DNA from: VRUE01 sp963702575
GTDB lineage: Bacteria; Actinomycetota; Thermoleophilia; Solirubrobacterales; 70-9
Length of the DNA stretch: 64,000 nt
NCBI GenBank assembly: GCA_963702575.1
Contig: CAVPCU010000003.1
Coordinates: forward strand, 62,001-126,000
Direction: 5' to 3'
Positions 10,539-17,603 of the stretch are shown one piece after another; positions within the stretch are counted from its first letter, which is position 1; every line of letters begins with the position of its first letter. The position numbers and the translations under genes are program-made. Below the pieces are notes generated by a model. It did no database searches and was not told the DNA's origin. It worked only from the letters and a program-made list of their open reading frames with translations.

Positions 10539-11377
10539 GACCCGTCCCCCTCCCCCGGGACGCCCGGCTCCGGGTGGCCGCCCTCCTCGTAGTAGGTGAG
10601 GAAGACCTCCTCCAGGGTCGGGTGGGCGTACTCGGCCTTGACCACGCCGGGGATCGCGCGCACGTCCTCGAGATCGACCGGCTCGGCGAACTCGACCTCG
10701 ACCCGGCTGCGGCGCTGGGTCCTGCCGAGCAGGTCGGCGACCCGCTCGACCGCGATCAGGCGGCCGCCGCGGATGATCCCGACCCGGTCGCAGACCCGCT
10801 CGACCTCGTCGAGCTCGTGCGAGGAGAGGAAGATCGCGCAGCCGCGCTCGCGTTCCTCGCGCACCAGGGCGAGGAACTCCTCCTGCATCAGCGGGTCGAG
10901 GCCGCTGGTCGGCTCGTCGAGGATCAGCAGCTCGGGCCGGTGGAAGACGGCGAGGATCAGGCCGACCTTCTGGCGGTTGCCGCGCGAGAGCTGCCCCAGC
11001 GGCCGCTCGAGGTCGGCGCGGAAGCGCCGCGCCAGCTCCTCCACCCGGCCGAGCCCCTCGACCCCGCGCAGCCGGGCCAGCAGCGAGAGCGCTTCGCGGC
11101 CGCTGCTGCGCCTGCCGAAGCCGAAGTCGCCCGGCAGGTTGCCGAGCCGGGCGCGGATCGCGACGCTGTCGCGGTGGCTGTCGAGGCCGAAGAGGCTGGC
11201 GCTGCCCCGGGTCGGGTGGAGCAGGTCGAGCAGGGTGCGGATCGTCGTCGTCTTCCCGGCGCCGTTGGGACCGAGGAAGGCGAAGACCTCGCCCGCCTCG
11301 ACCGTCATCGTCACGTCCTCGATCCCGCGCTCGGCACCGTAGAGCTTGGTCAGCCCCTGCGTCTCGATGACCGCCAC
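10535..11377 (-). CDS. ABC transporter ATP-binding protein
   Basis: A 280-residue ATPase: Walker A GPNGAGKTTT near residue 35, signature LSRGNRQKVGL near 134, Walker B LLILDEPTSGLDP near 155 and the switch His in SSHELDEVE near 190. The C-terminal extension (RSRVEVEFAEPVDLEDV, then PTLEEVFLTYY) is typical of the DrrA/NatA group that powers ABC-2 exporters. The gene is followed directly by its permease. The substrate is not readable from the sequence. Confidence 0.92.
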   Translation of the reverse strand: MAVIETQGLTKLYGAERGIEDVTMTVEAGEVFAFLGPNGAGKTTTIRTLLDLLHPTRGSASLFGLDSHRDSVAIRARLGNLPGDFGFGRRSSGREALSLLARLRGVEGLGRVEELARRFRADLERPLGQLSRGNRQKVGLILAVFHRPELLILDEPTSGLDPLMQEEFLALVREERERGCAIFLSSHELDEVERVCDRVGIIRGGRLIAVERVADLLGRTQRRSRVEVEFAEPVDLEDVRAIPGVVKAEYAHPTLEEVFLTYYEEGGHPEPGVPGEGDGS

Positions 11378-11414
11378 CGCGGCATCTTCTCACCGCGCGC
11401 TTACGCGAGCGCCG

Positions 11415-13550
11415 CTAGTGCGGGCTGGAGATGCCGCCGCCGGCGCCGGTCGACGGCGGCGGCGCGGGGGCCGATTCGTGCGCGGGTTCCGGAGCTTCTT
11501 CGGCCGGGGCTTCGGCTTCGCCTTCCTGTTCGGCTTCGTGCTTTTCGCCCTTGCCCTTGCCCTTTTCTTCTTCTTCGGGCGCTTCTTCTTCGAATTCGCC
11601 CGAGGACGACGACGAGCCGGCGGTCGTGTGTTCGCTGTGCAGGCCGGAGAGTTCGGGCAGGCTCGAGGGTTCGGGGAATTCGGGGCAGTTCCCGCCGGCC
11701 GCCGATTCCATGAACGAGCGCCAGATCGGCCCCGCGGTCGGCCCGCCGAAGCCGGTCGCTTCGCGCGACTGCGGGTGGCCGACCCAGACCGCGGTCGAGT
11801 AGAGCGGGGTGTAGCCGACGAACCAGGCGTCGGACTCGCCCTCCGAGGTGCCGGTCTTGCCGGCCTCGGCGCTGCAGCCCATGTAGGTGTAGCCGGCGCC
11901 GGTGCCCTGGGTGATCACGCCCTCGAGCAGTTTGGTCACTTCGTAGGCCTCGCCCTCGGTCAGCACCCGGTCCCCCGCCTTGGGGTCCGGTTCGTCGACC
12001 TTGCCGCTGGGGAACTCGACTTTCGCCAGCGCGGTCGGTTCGTGGTGGACGCCGCCGTCGGCCAGGGTCGCGTAGCCGTCGGCCATTTCGAGCGGCGTGA
12101 CCCCGACCGCGAGCCCGCCGATCGCCTCCGCCGGGACCGATTCGAGCGGGGCTTCGATCCCCATCTGGTGCGCCGTGTGGGTGACGTTTTCGGGGCCGAC
12201 GTCGAGGTCGAGCTGGGCGAAGACCACGTTGACCGAGTTCCAGGTGGCGTCGGCGAGCGACATCGTGCCGCTGCCCGGCTCGGCGTTGTTGACCGTCCAG
12301 GTGCCGCCGCCGGGAAGGGGCAGGGTCTTGGGCGAGGTGCCGTCGTAGTAGGTGCTGTAGGGGTCGACGCCCTGCTTGATCGCCGTCGTCAGGACGTAGG
12401 TCTTGAACGATGAGCCGGGCTGGCGGTGCGCCTGCCAGGCGTAGTTGAACTGGCTTTCGGAGGCATAGCCTTCGGTCGAGGCGAGGGCGACGATCTCGCC
12501 GTTGGAGGGGTCGACCGAGGCGAGGCCGGCGGCGGGCCCGCCTTCGGGGTAGCAGACCGAGCAGGAGTCGACCGCTTCCTGCGCGCGTTCCTGCAGTTCG
12601 GGTTCGATCGTCGTGTAGGCCTTGAGGCCGCCGTAGCGGACGGTGTTGAGGCCGTATTTGTCGATCAGCTCCTGCTCGACCAGGTCGAAGAGGAAGGGAT
12701 CGCGGATCACCTGGTACTTGTGGCCGGGGTTGAGGCCGAGGCCCCGGTGGATCGCGCTGCGGTATTCGGCGCCGGTGATGTAGCCCTGATCGTGCATCGC
12801 CGTCAGCACCTCGTCGCGGCGGTCGAGCGCAGCGCGGGGATCGAGGAATGGGTTGTATTCGGAGGGCGCCTGCGGCAGGCCGGCGATCATCGCCGCTTCG
12901 GTCAGGCCGAGCTCGCGCGCCGGCTTGCCGTAGTAGGTCTGCGACGCCGCCTCGGCCCCGACCGCCGTCTCGCCTTCGACCGTACCGTAGGGCGCGGTGT
13001 TGAGGTACTGGGTGAGGATCCACTGCTTGGGGTGGGCGTCCTCCATGTCGAAGGCGAGGTGGGCTTCGATCAGCTTGCGCTTGATCGTCTGTTCGGGATC
13101 GCGGATGTAGAGGTTGCGGACGAGCTGCTGGGTGATCGTCGAGGCGCCCTGGACCGGCTTGCCGCCGGCGAGGATGTCTTTCCAGGCGGCGCGGGCGATC
13201 CCGGCCGGGTCGATCGCGCCGTGGTTGAAGAAGTTGCGGTCCTCGATCGCCACCGTCGCGTATTTGAGGTCCTGCGGCAGCGCCCGCGAGGGCACCGGCT
13301 GGCGGATCGTGCTGGCGCGGATGAAGCCGATCAGGCTGCCGTCGGCCGCGTAGATCGCCGAGGAGCGGCCGCGCTGCACCGGTTTCAGGCTGGAGAGCGG
13401 CGGCGCCGATTCGTAGACGTCGACCGCCCAGCTCATCGCAAAGCCGCCGGCGACGACGAGCGCGCCGGCGAGCACGGCCACCGGGATCAGCAGCTTCTTC
13501 CAGACGGAGCTGTGCGACTGACGTCGTCGCCTGCGGGTACGGCGGGCCAT
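11415..13550 (-). CDS. Class A penicillin-binding protein (transglycosylase/transpeptidase)
   Basis: A 711-residue bifunctional cell-wall synthase. A basic N-terminus (MARRTRRRRRQ) and one membrane helix (residues about 20-40) are followed by the GT51 glycosyltransferase domain with VAIEDRNFFNHGAID near residue 100 (catalytic Glu) and QGASTITQQLVRNLY near 133. The transpeptidase domain has the active Ser in GSSFKTYV near 390, the SVN motif in WNSVNVVF and KTGTSEGE near 570. After about residue 635 comes a low-complexity Glu/Ala/Pro tail, likely wall-spanning. It makes and crosslinks peptidoglycan outside the membrane. A TAGAGT box lies 10 bases before the ATG. Confidence 0.95.
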   Translation of the reverse strand: MARRTRRRRRQSHSSVWKKLLIPVAVLAGALVVAGGFAMSWAVDVYESAPPLSSLKPVQRGRSSAIYAADGSLIGFIRASTIRQPVPSRALPQDLKYATVAIEDRNFFNHGAIDPAGIARAAWKDILAGGKPVQGASTITQQLVRNLYIRDPEQTIKRKLIEAHLAFDMEDAHPKQWILTQYLNTAPYGTVEGETAVGAEAASQTYYGKPARELGLTEAAMIAGLPQAPSEYNPFLDPRAALDRRDEVLTAMHDQGYITGAEYRSAIHRGLGLNPGHKYQVIRDPFLFDLVEQELIDKYGLNTVRYGGLKAYTTIEPELQERAQEAVDSCSVCYPEGGPAAGLASVDPSNGEIVALASTEGYASESQFNYAWQAHRQPGSSFKTYVLTTAIKQGVDPYSTYYDGTSPKTLPLPGGGTWTVNNAEPGSGTMSLADATWNSVNVVFAQLDLDVGPENVTHTAHQMGIEAPLESVPAEAIGGLAVGVTPLEMADGYATLADGGVHHEPTALAKVEFPSGKVDEPDPKAGDRVLTEGEAYEVTKLLEGVITQGTGAGYTYMGCSAEAGKTGTSEGESDAWFVGYTPLYSTAVWVGHPQSREATGFGGPTAGPIWRSFMESAAGGNCPEFPEPSSLPELSGLHSEHTTAGSSSSSGEFEEEAPEEEEKGKGKGEKHEAEQEGEAEAPAEEAPEPAHESAPAPPPSTGAGGGISSPH

Positions 13551-13636
13551 CGGATCGAAAACTCTAGTGGGGTCGGCTCACCGGCCTTCGCCCCCACCCG
13601 CAGCGCAATTCCGCGTGCGGGGCGCGGCGGGGCGCC

Positions 13637-14533
13637 TCAGGCCGCTGCCTTGAACCGCGCCCGCCACTCGTCCTGGTCGAAATCGGCCGGCTCGGTCTCG
13701 CGCAGGAACCTTTCGAGCACGGCGATGAAGCGGCCCGGCGCCTCGAGCTGGGGCAGGTGGCCGACGTCCTCGAAGACCTCGAGCCGGCTGCCGGGGATCG
13801 CCCGGTGCGCGTCTTCGCCGTGGTGGGCGGGGATGATCGAGTCGCGGGCGCCCCAGACGATCAGCACCGGCACGGCCTCGGCCAGGTAGAGACGATCGGA
13901 AGCGTCGACGCGCTGGCCGCCGGTGCCGATCACGGAGTGCACGGTCGCGAGGAAGGCGGCGCGGCGGTCAGGGTCGGTGAGAGAGGCGTAGCCGCGGAGG
14001 ACCTCGGCGACGTCGGCGTTGGGGCGCAGGCCGACCGCGGAGAGACCGCGGCCAACCGCGCCGCCGACCCGCTGGCCGAGGCCGGCGGTGGCGGAGATGA
14101 AGAGATTGGCGCCGGGCAATGCCGCGGCGCGAAGCACCGGGCTGACCTCGGGCCCGAGGCCGCCGCTAGAGACCAGCACGAGGCGCTCGACCATCTCGGG
14201 AAACTGGTAGCCGAGCTGCATCGCGATGCCGCCGCCCAGCGAGTGGCCGACCAGGGTGGCGCGCTCGTGCCCGAGCGTGACGAGCAGATCGCGTAGGCCG
14301 GCGGCCAGCGCCCCGATCGAGTAGTCGCCGCCGCCCGGCGCCGAGGAGCCGTGGCCGGGCAGGTCGGGGGCGATCACGGTGTGGTGGCGAGCCAGTGGCT
14401 CGATCACCTCGCGCCAGTTCTCGAAGGTCCCCCCCATCCCGTGGATCAGCAGCAGGACGGGACCCTCGCCGGCCTCTGCATAGGTAACGGGGCGGCCGTG
14501 GATGATCGCGGTCTTGGCCTGCATCTCGGTCAT
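13637..14533 (-). CDS. Alpha/beta hydrolase
   Basis: A 298-residue alpha/beta-hydrolase-fold protein. The oxyanion segment LLIHGMGGTFENW is near residue 28, the nucleophile elbow VGHSLGGGIAMQLG near 95 (Ser), VLIVWGARDSIIP near 235 (Asp region) and the catalytic His is in FEDVGHLPQLEAP near 265. Such enzymes hydrolyse esters, epoxides, haloalkanes or C-C bonds, and the substrate cannot be decided. The ATG at 14533 is chosen because the family fold begins right after it and a TACAGT -10 box sits 6 bases upstream. The upstream in-frame codons are antisense to the glyoxalase gene. Confidence 0.88.
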   Translation of the reverse strand: MTEMQAKTAIIHGRPVTYAEAGEGPVLLLIHGMGGTFENWREVIEPLARHHTVIAPDLPGHGSSAPGGGDYSIGALAAGLRDLLVTLGHERATLVGHSLGGGIAMQLGYQFPEMVERLVLVSSGGLGPEVSPVLRAAALPGANLFISATAGLGQRVGGAVGRGLSAVGLRPNADVAEVLRGYASLTDPDRRAAFLATVHSVIGTGGQRVDASDRLYLAEAVPVLIVWGARDSIIPAHHGEDAHRAIPGSRLEVFEDVGHLPQLEAPGRFIAVLERFLRETEPADFDQDEWRARFKAAA

Positions 14534-14539
14534 GCGAGA

Positions 14540-14545
14540 ACTGTA
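14540..14545 (-). promoter_or_regulatory. -10 box TACAGT of the hydrolase gene
   Basis: TACAGT on the minus strand ends 6 bases before the ATG at 14533. It is the same hexamer seen before the genes at 1567, 2638 and 29716. It implies a leaderless mRNA. Confidence 0.45.
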
Positions 14546-14620
14546 CGCCGCAGCCAGCGCCGGGTTACCGGGGGAACTACTGAATCGAAGCCGGTAGGCT
14601 GCATCGCAGGCACGGATCTC

Positions 14621-14998
14621 ATGGCCAGCTACCTGCACACCTGCTACCGGATCGGCGAGATCGATCGCTCGGTCGCCTTCTACGAGAAGCTCGGCTTCGA
14701 GGAGGTGGCGCGGATGCCGATCGGCGACGAGGCGATCAACGTCTTCATGGGCATGCCCGGTGAGGACCCGCGCCTCGAGCTGACCTACAACCACGGCGTC
14801 GACTCCTACGAGCACGGCACCGGCTACAACCACATCGCCCTCGCCGTCGACGACCTCGACGGCACGCTCGCCCAGCTCGCCGCCGAGGGGATCGAGCCGG
14901 AGAAGCCCCCCTACCGCCCCGGCGGCCGCACCGAGGGCCACCGCATCTGCTTCGTCCGCGACCCCGACGGCTACCGGATCGAGCTGATCGGCGAGTAG
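14621..14998 (+). CDS. gloA: Lactoylglutathione lyase / glyoxalase I-like protein
   Basis: A 125-residue vicinal-oxygen-chelate protein starting MASYLHTCYRIGEIDRSVAFYEK. The metal-ligand positions of glyoxalase I are recognisable: His6, Glu in LELTYNHG near 57, His in GYNHIALAVDD near 71 and Glu in YRIELIGE near 121. It would detoxify methylglyoxal adducts, though in actinobacteria the thiol cofactor may be mycothiol rather than glutathione. The last 25 bases of the gene (14974-14998) are repeated exactly at 16360-16384, so the next gene sits between duplicated copies of this 3' end. Confidence 0.88.
   Translation: MASYLHTCYRIGEIDRSVAFYEKLGFEEVARMPIGDEAINVFMGMPGEDPRLELTYNHGVDSYEHGTGYNHIALAVDDLDGTLAQLAAEGIEPEKPPYRPGGRTEGHRICFVRDPDGYRIELIGE
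14974..14998 (+). repeat. 25-bp direct repeat, left copy (3' end of gloA)
   Basis: Begins CCGGATCGAGCTGATCGG and ends with the gloA stop codon. It is identical over 25 bases to 16360-16384, and both copies are followed by TCAGGCGG after a small offset. The pair brackets the DUF4143 ATPase gene and its promoter. Confidence 0.85.
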
Positions 14999-15056
14999 CG
15001 CTCAGGCGGTCGCAATCGAGGAGCAGCGGACACGCTGCCCGGCCGCGGATTGCTTC

Positions 15057-15102
15057 TTGCATGAATTAACCACTGAATAGGCATATAATGCCCACTAGGT
15101 GG
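15057..15102 (+). promoter_or_regulatory. Promoter and ribosome binding site of the DUF4143 ATPase gene
   Basis: An AT-rich patch in GC-rich surroundings. TATAAT at 15084-15089 is a consensus -10. TTGCAT at 15057-15062 resembles a -35 but the 21-base spacer is too long, so the true -35 is uncertain. AGGTGG at 15097-15102 precedes the ATG at 15110 with suitable spacing. Confidence 0.6.
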
Positions 15103-15109
15103 TCAAAGC

Positions 15110-16351
15110 ATGCAAGCCATTGAACGGGCGATAACGCCGCGCATCCTTGCGGCCCTCGGCGATACGCCGGCCGTGATGCTGGTCGGCCCCAGGCAGGCCG
15201 GGAAGAGCACGCTGGTCAAAGAGCTCGCCGCCGGACCCCATCCTTCTCGCTACGTCACCCTCGATGACCTGCGCACCCTCGATGCGGCTCGCGCGGATCC
15301 GGTCGGCTTCGTCGAAGGCGCGGACCAGCCGCTGATCGTCGACGAGATCCAGCGCGCCCCGGAGCTGCTGCTGCCGATCAAGGCCGCAATCGACGCCGAC
15401 CGCAAGCCCGGCCGCTTCATCCTCACCGGCTCGGCGCAGGTGATGCTGCTGCCGAAGGTCTCCGAGTCGCTGGCGGGACGAGTGGAGATCCACACCCTGT
15501 GGCCGTTCTCGCAGGCCGAGATCGAGGGCGTTCCCGGAGGGATGGTCGGTTGGCTGCTCGGCGACACGGCGCAACCGCCGGAGGCGCCGACAACTCCACG
15601 GCCGGAGCTGATCGAGCGCGTCGCGCGCGGCGGGTTCCCCGAGGCGGTTGCGCGCGGCGAGGACCGTCGCGAGGAATGGCTGGCCGCCTACCTCAGCGCG
15701 ATCGTGCAACGCGATCTGCGCGACCTGGCCAACATCGAGCGGCTGGCTGAGATCCCGGCCGTTCTAGCCTCGCTCGCGGCGCGCGTGCGGGCGCCGCTGA
15801 ACAAGGTCGAGGTCAGCAGCTCGGTCGGCATCCCGCGCACCTCGCTCGATCGCTACCTGACGCTGCTCGAGCACGTCTTCCTCGTCCGTCGCCTGCCCGC
15901 CTGGCACACGAGCCTGGTCAAGCAGATCACGAAAGCGCCGAAGCTCCTCCTCTCGGACTCGGCTGTGCTGGCTCACCTGATGCACGCGGACCGACGACGA
16001 CTCGGCGAAGACGACTCTCTGCTCGGCTCGGTGGTCGAGTGCTTCGCCGGGATGGAGCTCGCCAAGCAGATCGCGGCGTCTCCCCCCCGAGCAGCGCTGC
16101 TCCACATGCGAACGGCGAGGGGAGCCGAGGTGGATTTCGTCCTCGAGGGCGCCGGTGGGCGCATCGCCGGAGTCGAGGTCAAGTCCTCCGCCACCGTCCG
16201 CCGCGATGACTTCAAGCACCTGGCCGCCCTGCGCGATCGCCTCGACATCGAGCGATTCGCGCGCGGGGTGGTCCTCTATACCGGCGGCGAACGACTCTCG
16301 TTCGGCGATCGCCTCGAAGCCTGGCCCCTCTCCACCCTCTGGACCGCTTGA
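15110..16351 (+). CDS. AAA ATPase with DUF4143 domain
   Basis: A 413-residue protein of the AAA/DUF4143 family. The N-terminal ATPase has Walker A VGPRQAGKSTLV near residue 24, Walker B PLIVDEIQRAPEL near 77 and sensor-like FILTGSAQVMLLP near 103. The C-terminal DUF4143 part has GAEVDFVLEG and AGVEVKSSATV near 345-365, the acidic/Lys pattern of a PD-(D/E)xK nuclease-like fold. The biological role of the family is not settled; they are common in accessory and toxin-rich regions. The gene has its own AT-rich promoter and is bracketed by 25-bp direct repeats of the gloA end, a sign of insertion. Confidence 0.88.
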   Translation: MQAIERAITPRILAALGDTPAVMLVGPRQAGKSTLVKELAAGPHPSRYVTLDDLRTLDAARADPVGFVEGADQPLIVDEIQRAPELLLPIKAAIDADRKPGRFILTGSAQVMLLPKVSESLAGRVEIHTLWPFSQAEIEGVPGGMVGWLLGDTAQPPEAPTTPRPELIERVARGGFPEAVARGEDRREEWLAAYLSAIVQRDLRDLANIERLAEIPAVLASLAARVRAPLNKVEVSSSVGIPRTSLDRYLTLLEHVFLVRRLPAWHTSLVKQITKAPKLLLSDSAVLAHLMHADRRRLGEDDSLLGSVVECFAGMELAKQIAASPPRAALLHMRTARGAEVDFVLEGAGGRIAGVEVKSSATVRRDDFKHLAALRDRLDIERFARGVVLYTGGERLSFGDRLEAWPLSTLWTA

Positions 16352-16359
16352 CCCGGTGG

Positions 16360-16384
16360 CCGGATCGAGCTGATCGGCGAGTAG
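16360..16384 (+). repeat. 25-bp direct repeat, right copy
   Basis: Exact copy of 14974-14998 (the gloA 3' end) located just after the DUF4143 ATPase stop. It is not part of any gene here. Its TAG ends one base before the stop codon of the convergent PIN toxin gene, which suggests gloA originally abutted that toxin gene. Confidence 0.85.
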
Positions 16385-16385
16385 G

Positions 16386-16778
16386 TCAGGCGGGCCGGTA
16401 GAGCTCGAGCCCGTCGAGCGCCGGGGCGATGCGCTCGAAGTCGGAGTCGAGGCTCCAGAGGGCGTGGCCACCATGGGTCGCGGCGACGGCGATCGCGAGG
16501 TCGGTCAGGGGAAGAGCCTGGCCTCTCCTACGCAGCCGACGAGCAAGGGCGCCCACCTCGTTCCAGCCAGCCTGGCCAAGCTGCGCCCAGGGAAGCGAAG
16601 AGAGCGTCTCCCACATCCGCTCGGCGACTTCGCCCTCGGCTCCGGCCAGCAGCTCGGCGCTCACCGGGCCGCAGGTGACAACCTCGCCGCCGTCGAGGAG
16701 CTGACGCAACGCGGCGGCGGCCCCCGCCTTCCCACGACGCGAGAAGTCCACCCAAACAGACGTATCGGGAAGAACCAT
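16386..16778 (-). CDS. vapC: VapC-type PIN-domain toxin
   Basis: A 130-residue PIN ribonuclease: Asp5 in LPDTSVWVDF, Glu in SAELLAGAEG near 42, Asp in PLTDLAIAVAA near 94 and Asp in SLDSDFERIAP near 112. The ATG overlaps the antitoxin stop by one base (TGATG). Together with the preceding ribbon-helix-helix antitoxin it forms a standard VapBC pair that should cleave RNA when the antitoxin is degraded. A longer in-frame reading upstream covers the antitoxin gene in another frame and is not real. Confidence 0.92.
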   Translation of the reverse strand: MVLPDTSVWVDFSRRGKAGAAAALRQLLDGGEVVTCGPVSAELLAGAEGEVAERMWETLSSLPWAQLGQAGWNEVGALARRLRRRGQALPLTDLAIAVAATHGGHALWSLDSDFERIAPALDGLELYRPA

Positions 16779-16981
16779 CAGATCCGTCGATCGATCGCGC
16801 GCATCTCTTTGGACACGTCTTCGATCTCGATCTTCCCGGCGTTCTCCAGCAGCCACTCGACGGCGCGTCGCCGGAGGTGGTCCTCGATCGCCGCCTCCAC
16901 GGCTTTCGTCTTGCTCATACCCGGGTGTCGCGCAAGGAGCGTCTCCATCAGGTGATCGTCGAGGTCCAGCGTGGTTCTCAT
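16778..16981 (-). CDS. vapB: VapB-type antitoxin (ribbon-helix-helix)
   Basis: A 67-residue protein starting MRTTLDLDDHLMETLLARHPG, the ribbon-helix-helix signature of type II VapB antitoxins, followed by the C-terminal toxin-binding tail (WLLENAGKIEIEDVSKEMRAIDRRI). The ATG at 16981 is chosen over an upstream in-frame ATG because the family begins there. The start codon lies inside a perfect 11-bp inverted repeat (16977-17000), the probable operator through which the VapBC complex represses its own operon. Confidence 0.9.
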   Translation of the reverse strand: MRTTLDLDDHLMETLLARHPGMSKTKAVEAAIEDHLRRRAVEWLLENAGKIEIEDVSKEMRAIDRRI

Positions 16982-17000
16982 GCCATAAATATGGCATGAG
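16977..17000. promoter_or_regulatory. Perfect inverted-repeat operator of vapBC
   Basis: Two perfect 11-bp arms, CTCATGCCATA (16977-16987) and TATGGCATGAG (16990-17000), separated by two bases. The palindrome covers the vapB start codon and is AT-rich at its centre. Autorepression by VapB is inferred from family practice. Confidence 0.75.
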
Positions 17001-17144
17001 CTGTCGACGGCTTGCGCTGCGTTCATGCACACTCAAGGGTGCAGCCAGCCAAACTCTCCCCCCTGGGCCGGGAAAATCGGTCCTTGACCGGCCGGCCCGG
17101 CCGCGCGATGCTTGGGCGGAGAGCCCCCCGACAGAGGAGACGAA

Positions 17145-17444
17145 ATGATCTGCGCGCTTACCGTCCGCAAGCTGAAGCCCGGCACCTTCGAGCAGTTCCG
17201 CGACGCCTTCATGCAGGGCTTCGAGGACTCGCCGCCCGAAGGCTTCGTCCGCTTCAACATGATCCGCGGCACCGAGGACGCCGACGAGGTGGTCACCTTC
17301 GGCTTCTTCGAGGGCGGCGTCGAGGAGCTGCGCGCGGCCGCGGCAAACGCCGGCTACGCAGAGCAGCTCGAGCGGATCGCGCCCTTCGTCGAGTCGGTGG
17401 GAGCCGACGGCTTCTACGAGATCGTCGAGGAGCGCACTGCCTGA
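17145..17444 (+). CDS. Small ABM-like (antibiotic biosynthesis monooxygenase superfamily) protein
   Basis: A 99-residue protein starting MICALTVRKLKPGTFEQFRDAF. The dimeric alpha/beta barrel pattern is suggested by the first strand ICALTVRKLKP, the helix FEQFRDAFMQG, and the second strand pair RFNMIRGTEDADEVVTFGFFEG. GAGGAGA at 17133-17139 is a good ribosome binding site for the ATG at 17145, which is why the upstream ATG was rejected. No active-site residue is certain, and such proteins may be enzymes or simple binding proteins. A decayed cutA piece follows directly in the same frame after the stop. Confidence 0.7.
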   Translation: MICALTVRKLKPGTFEQFRDAFMQGFEDSPPEGFVRFNMIRGTEDADEVVTFGFFEGGVEELRAAAANAGYAEQLERIAPFVESVGADGFYEIVEERTA

Positions 17445-17603
17445 GGGCTCTGCCTGGCGAAGACCGCGGCCTCGCGCTATCCCGAGCTGGAGGCGGCGGT
17501 CCGCGAGCTGCACTCCTACGAGGAGCCGGAGATCGTCGCCGTGCCGATCGTCGCCGGCAGCGCCGGGTACCTCGCCTGGCTCGGCGAGAGCGTCAGCCCT
17601 TGA
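17445..17603 (+). pseudogene. cutA: Remnant of divalent-cation tolerance protein CutA (C-terminal half)
   Basis: Directly after the stop of the preceding gene the same frame stays open for 52 codons and ends at TGA 17601-17603. It encodes AKTAASRYPELEAAVREL followed by HSYEEPEIVAVPIVAG and YLAWLGESV, which matches the C-terminal half of CutA (KT.ASRYPALE..REL.PYEVPEI). There is no start codon and the N-terminal half (about 55 residues) is missing. CutA proteins are small trimeric proteins linked to metal tolerance. The remnant overlaps the end of the convergent multicopper oxidase by 11 bases. Confidence 0.7.

Noticed and set aside
13637..14941. 434-residue version of the alpha/beta hydrolase
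   Set aside because: The first 136 codons are antisense to gloA; the family start and a -10 box are at 14533.
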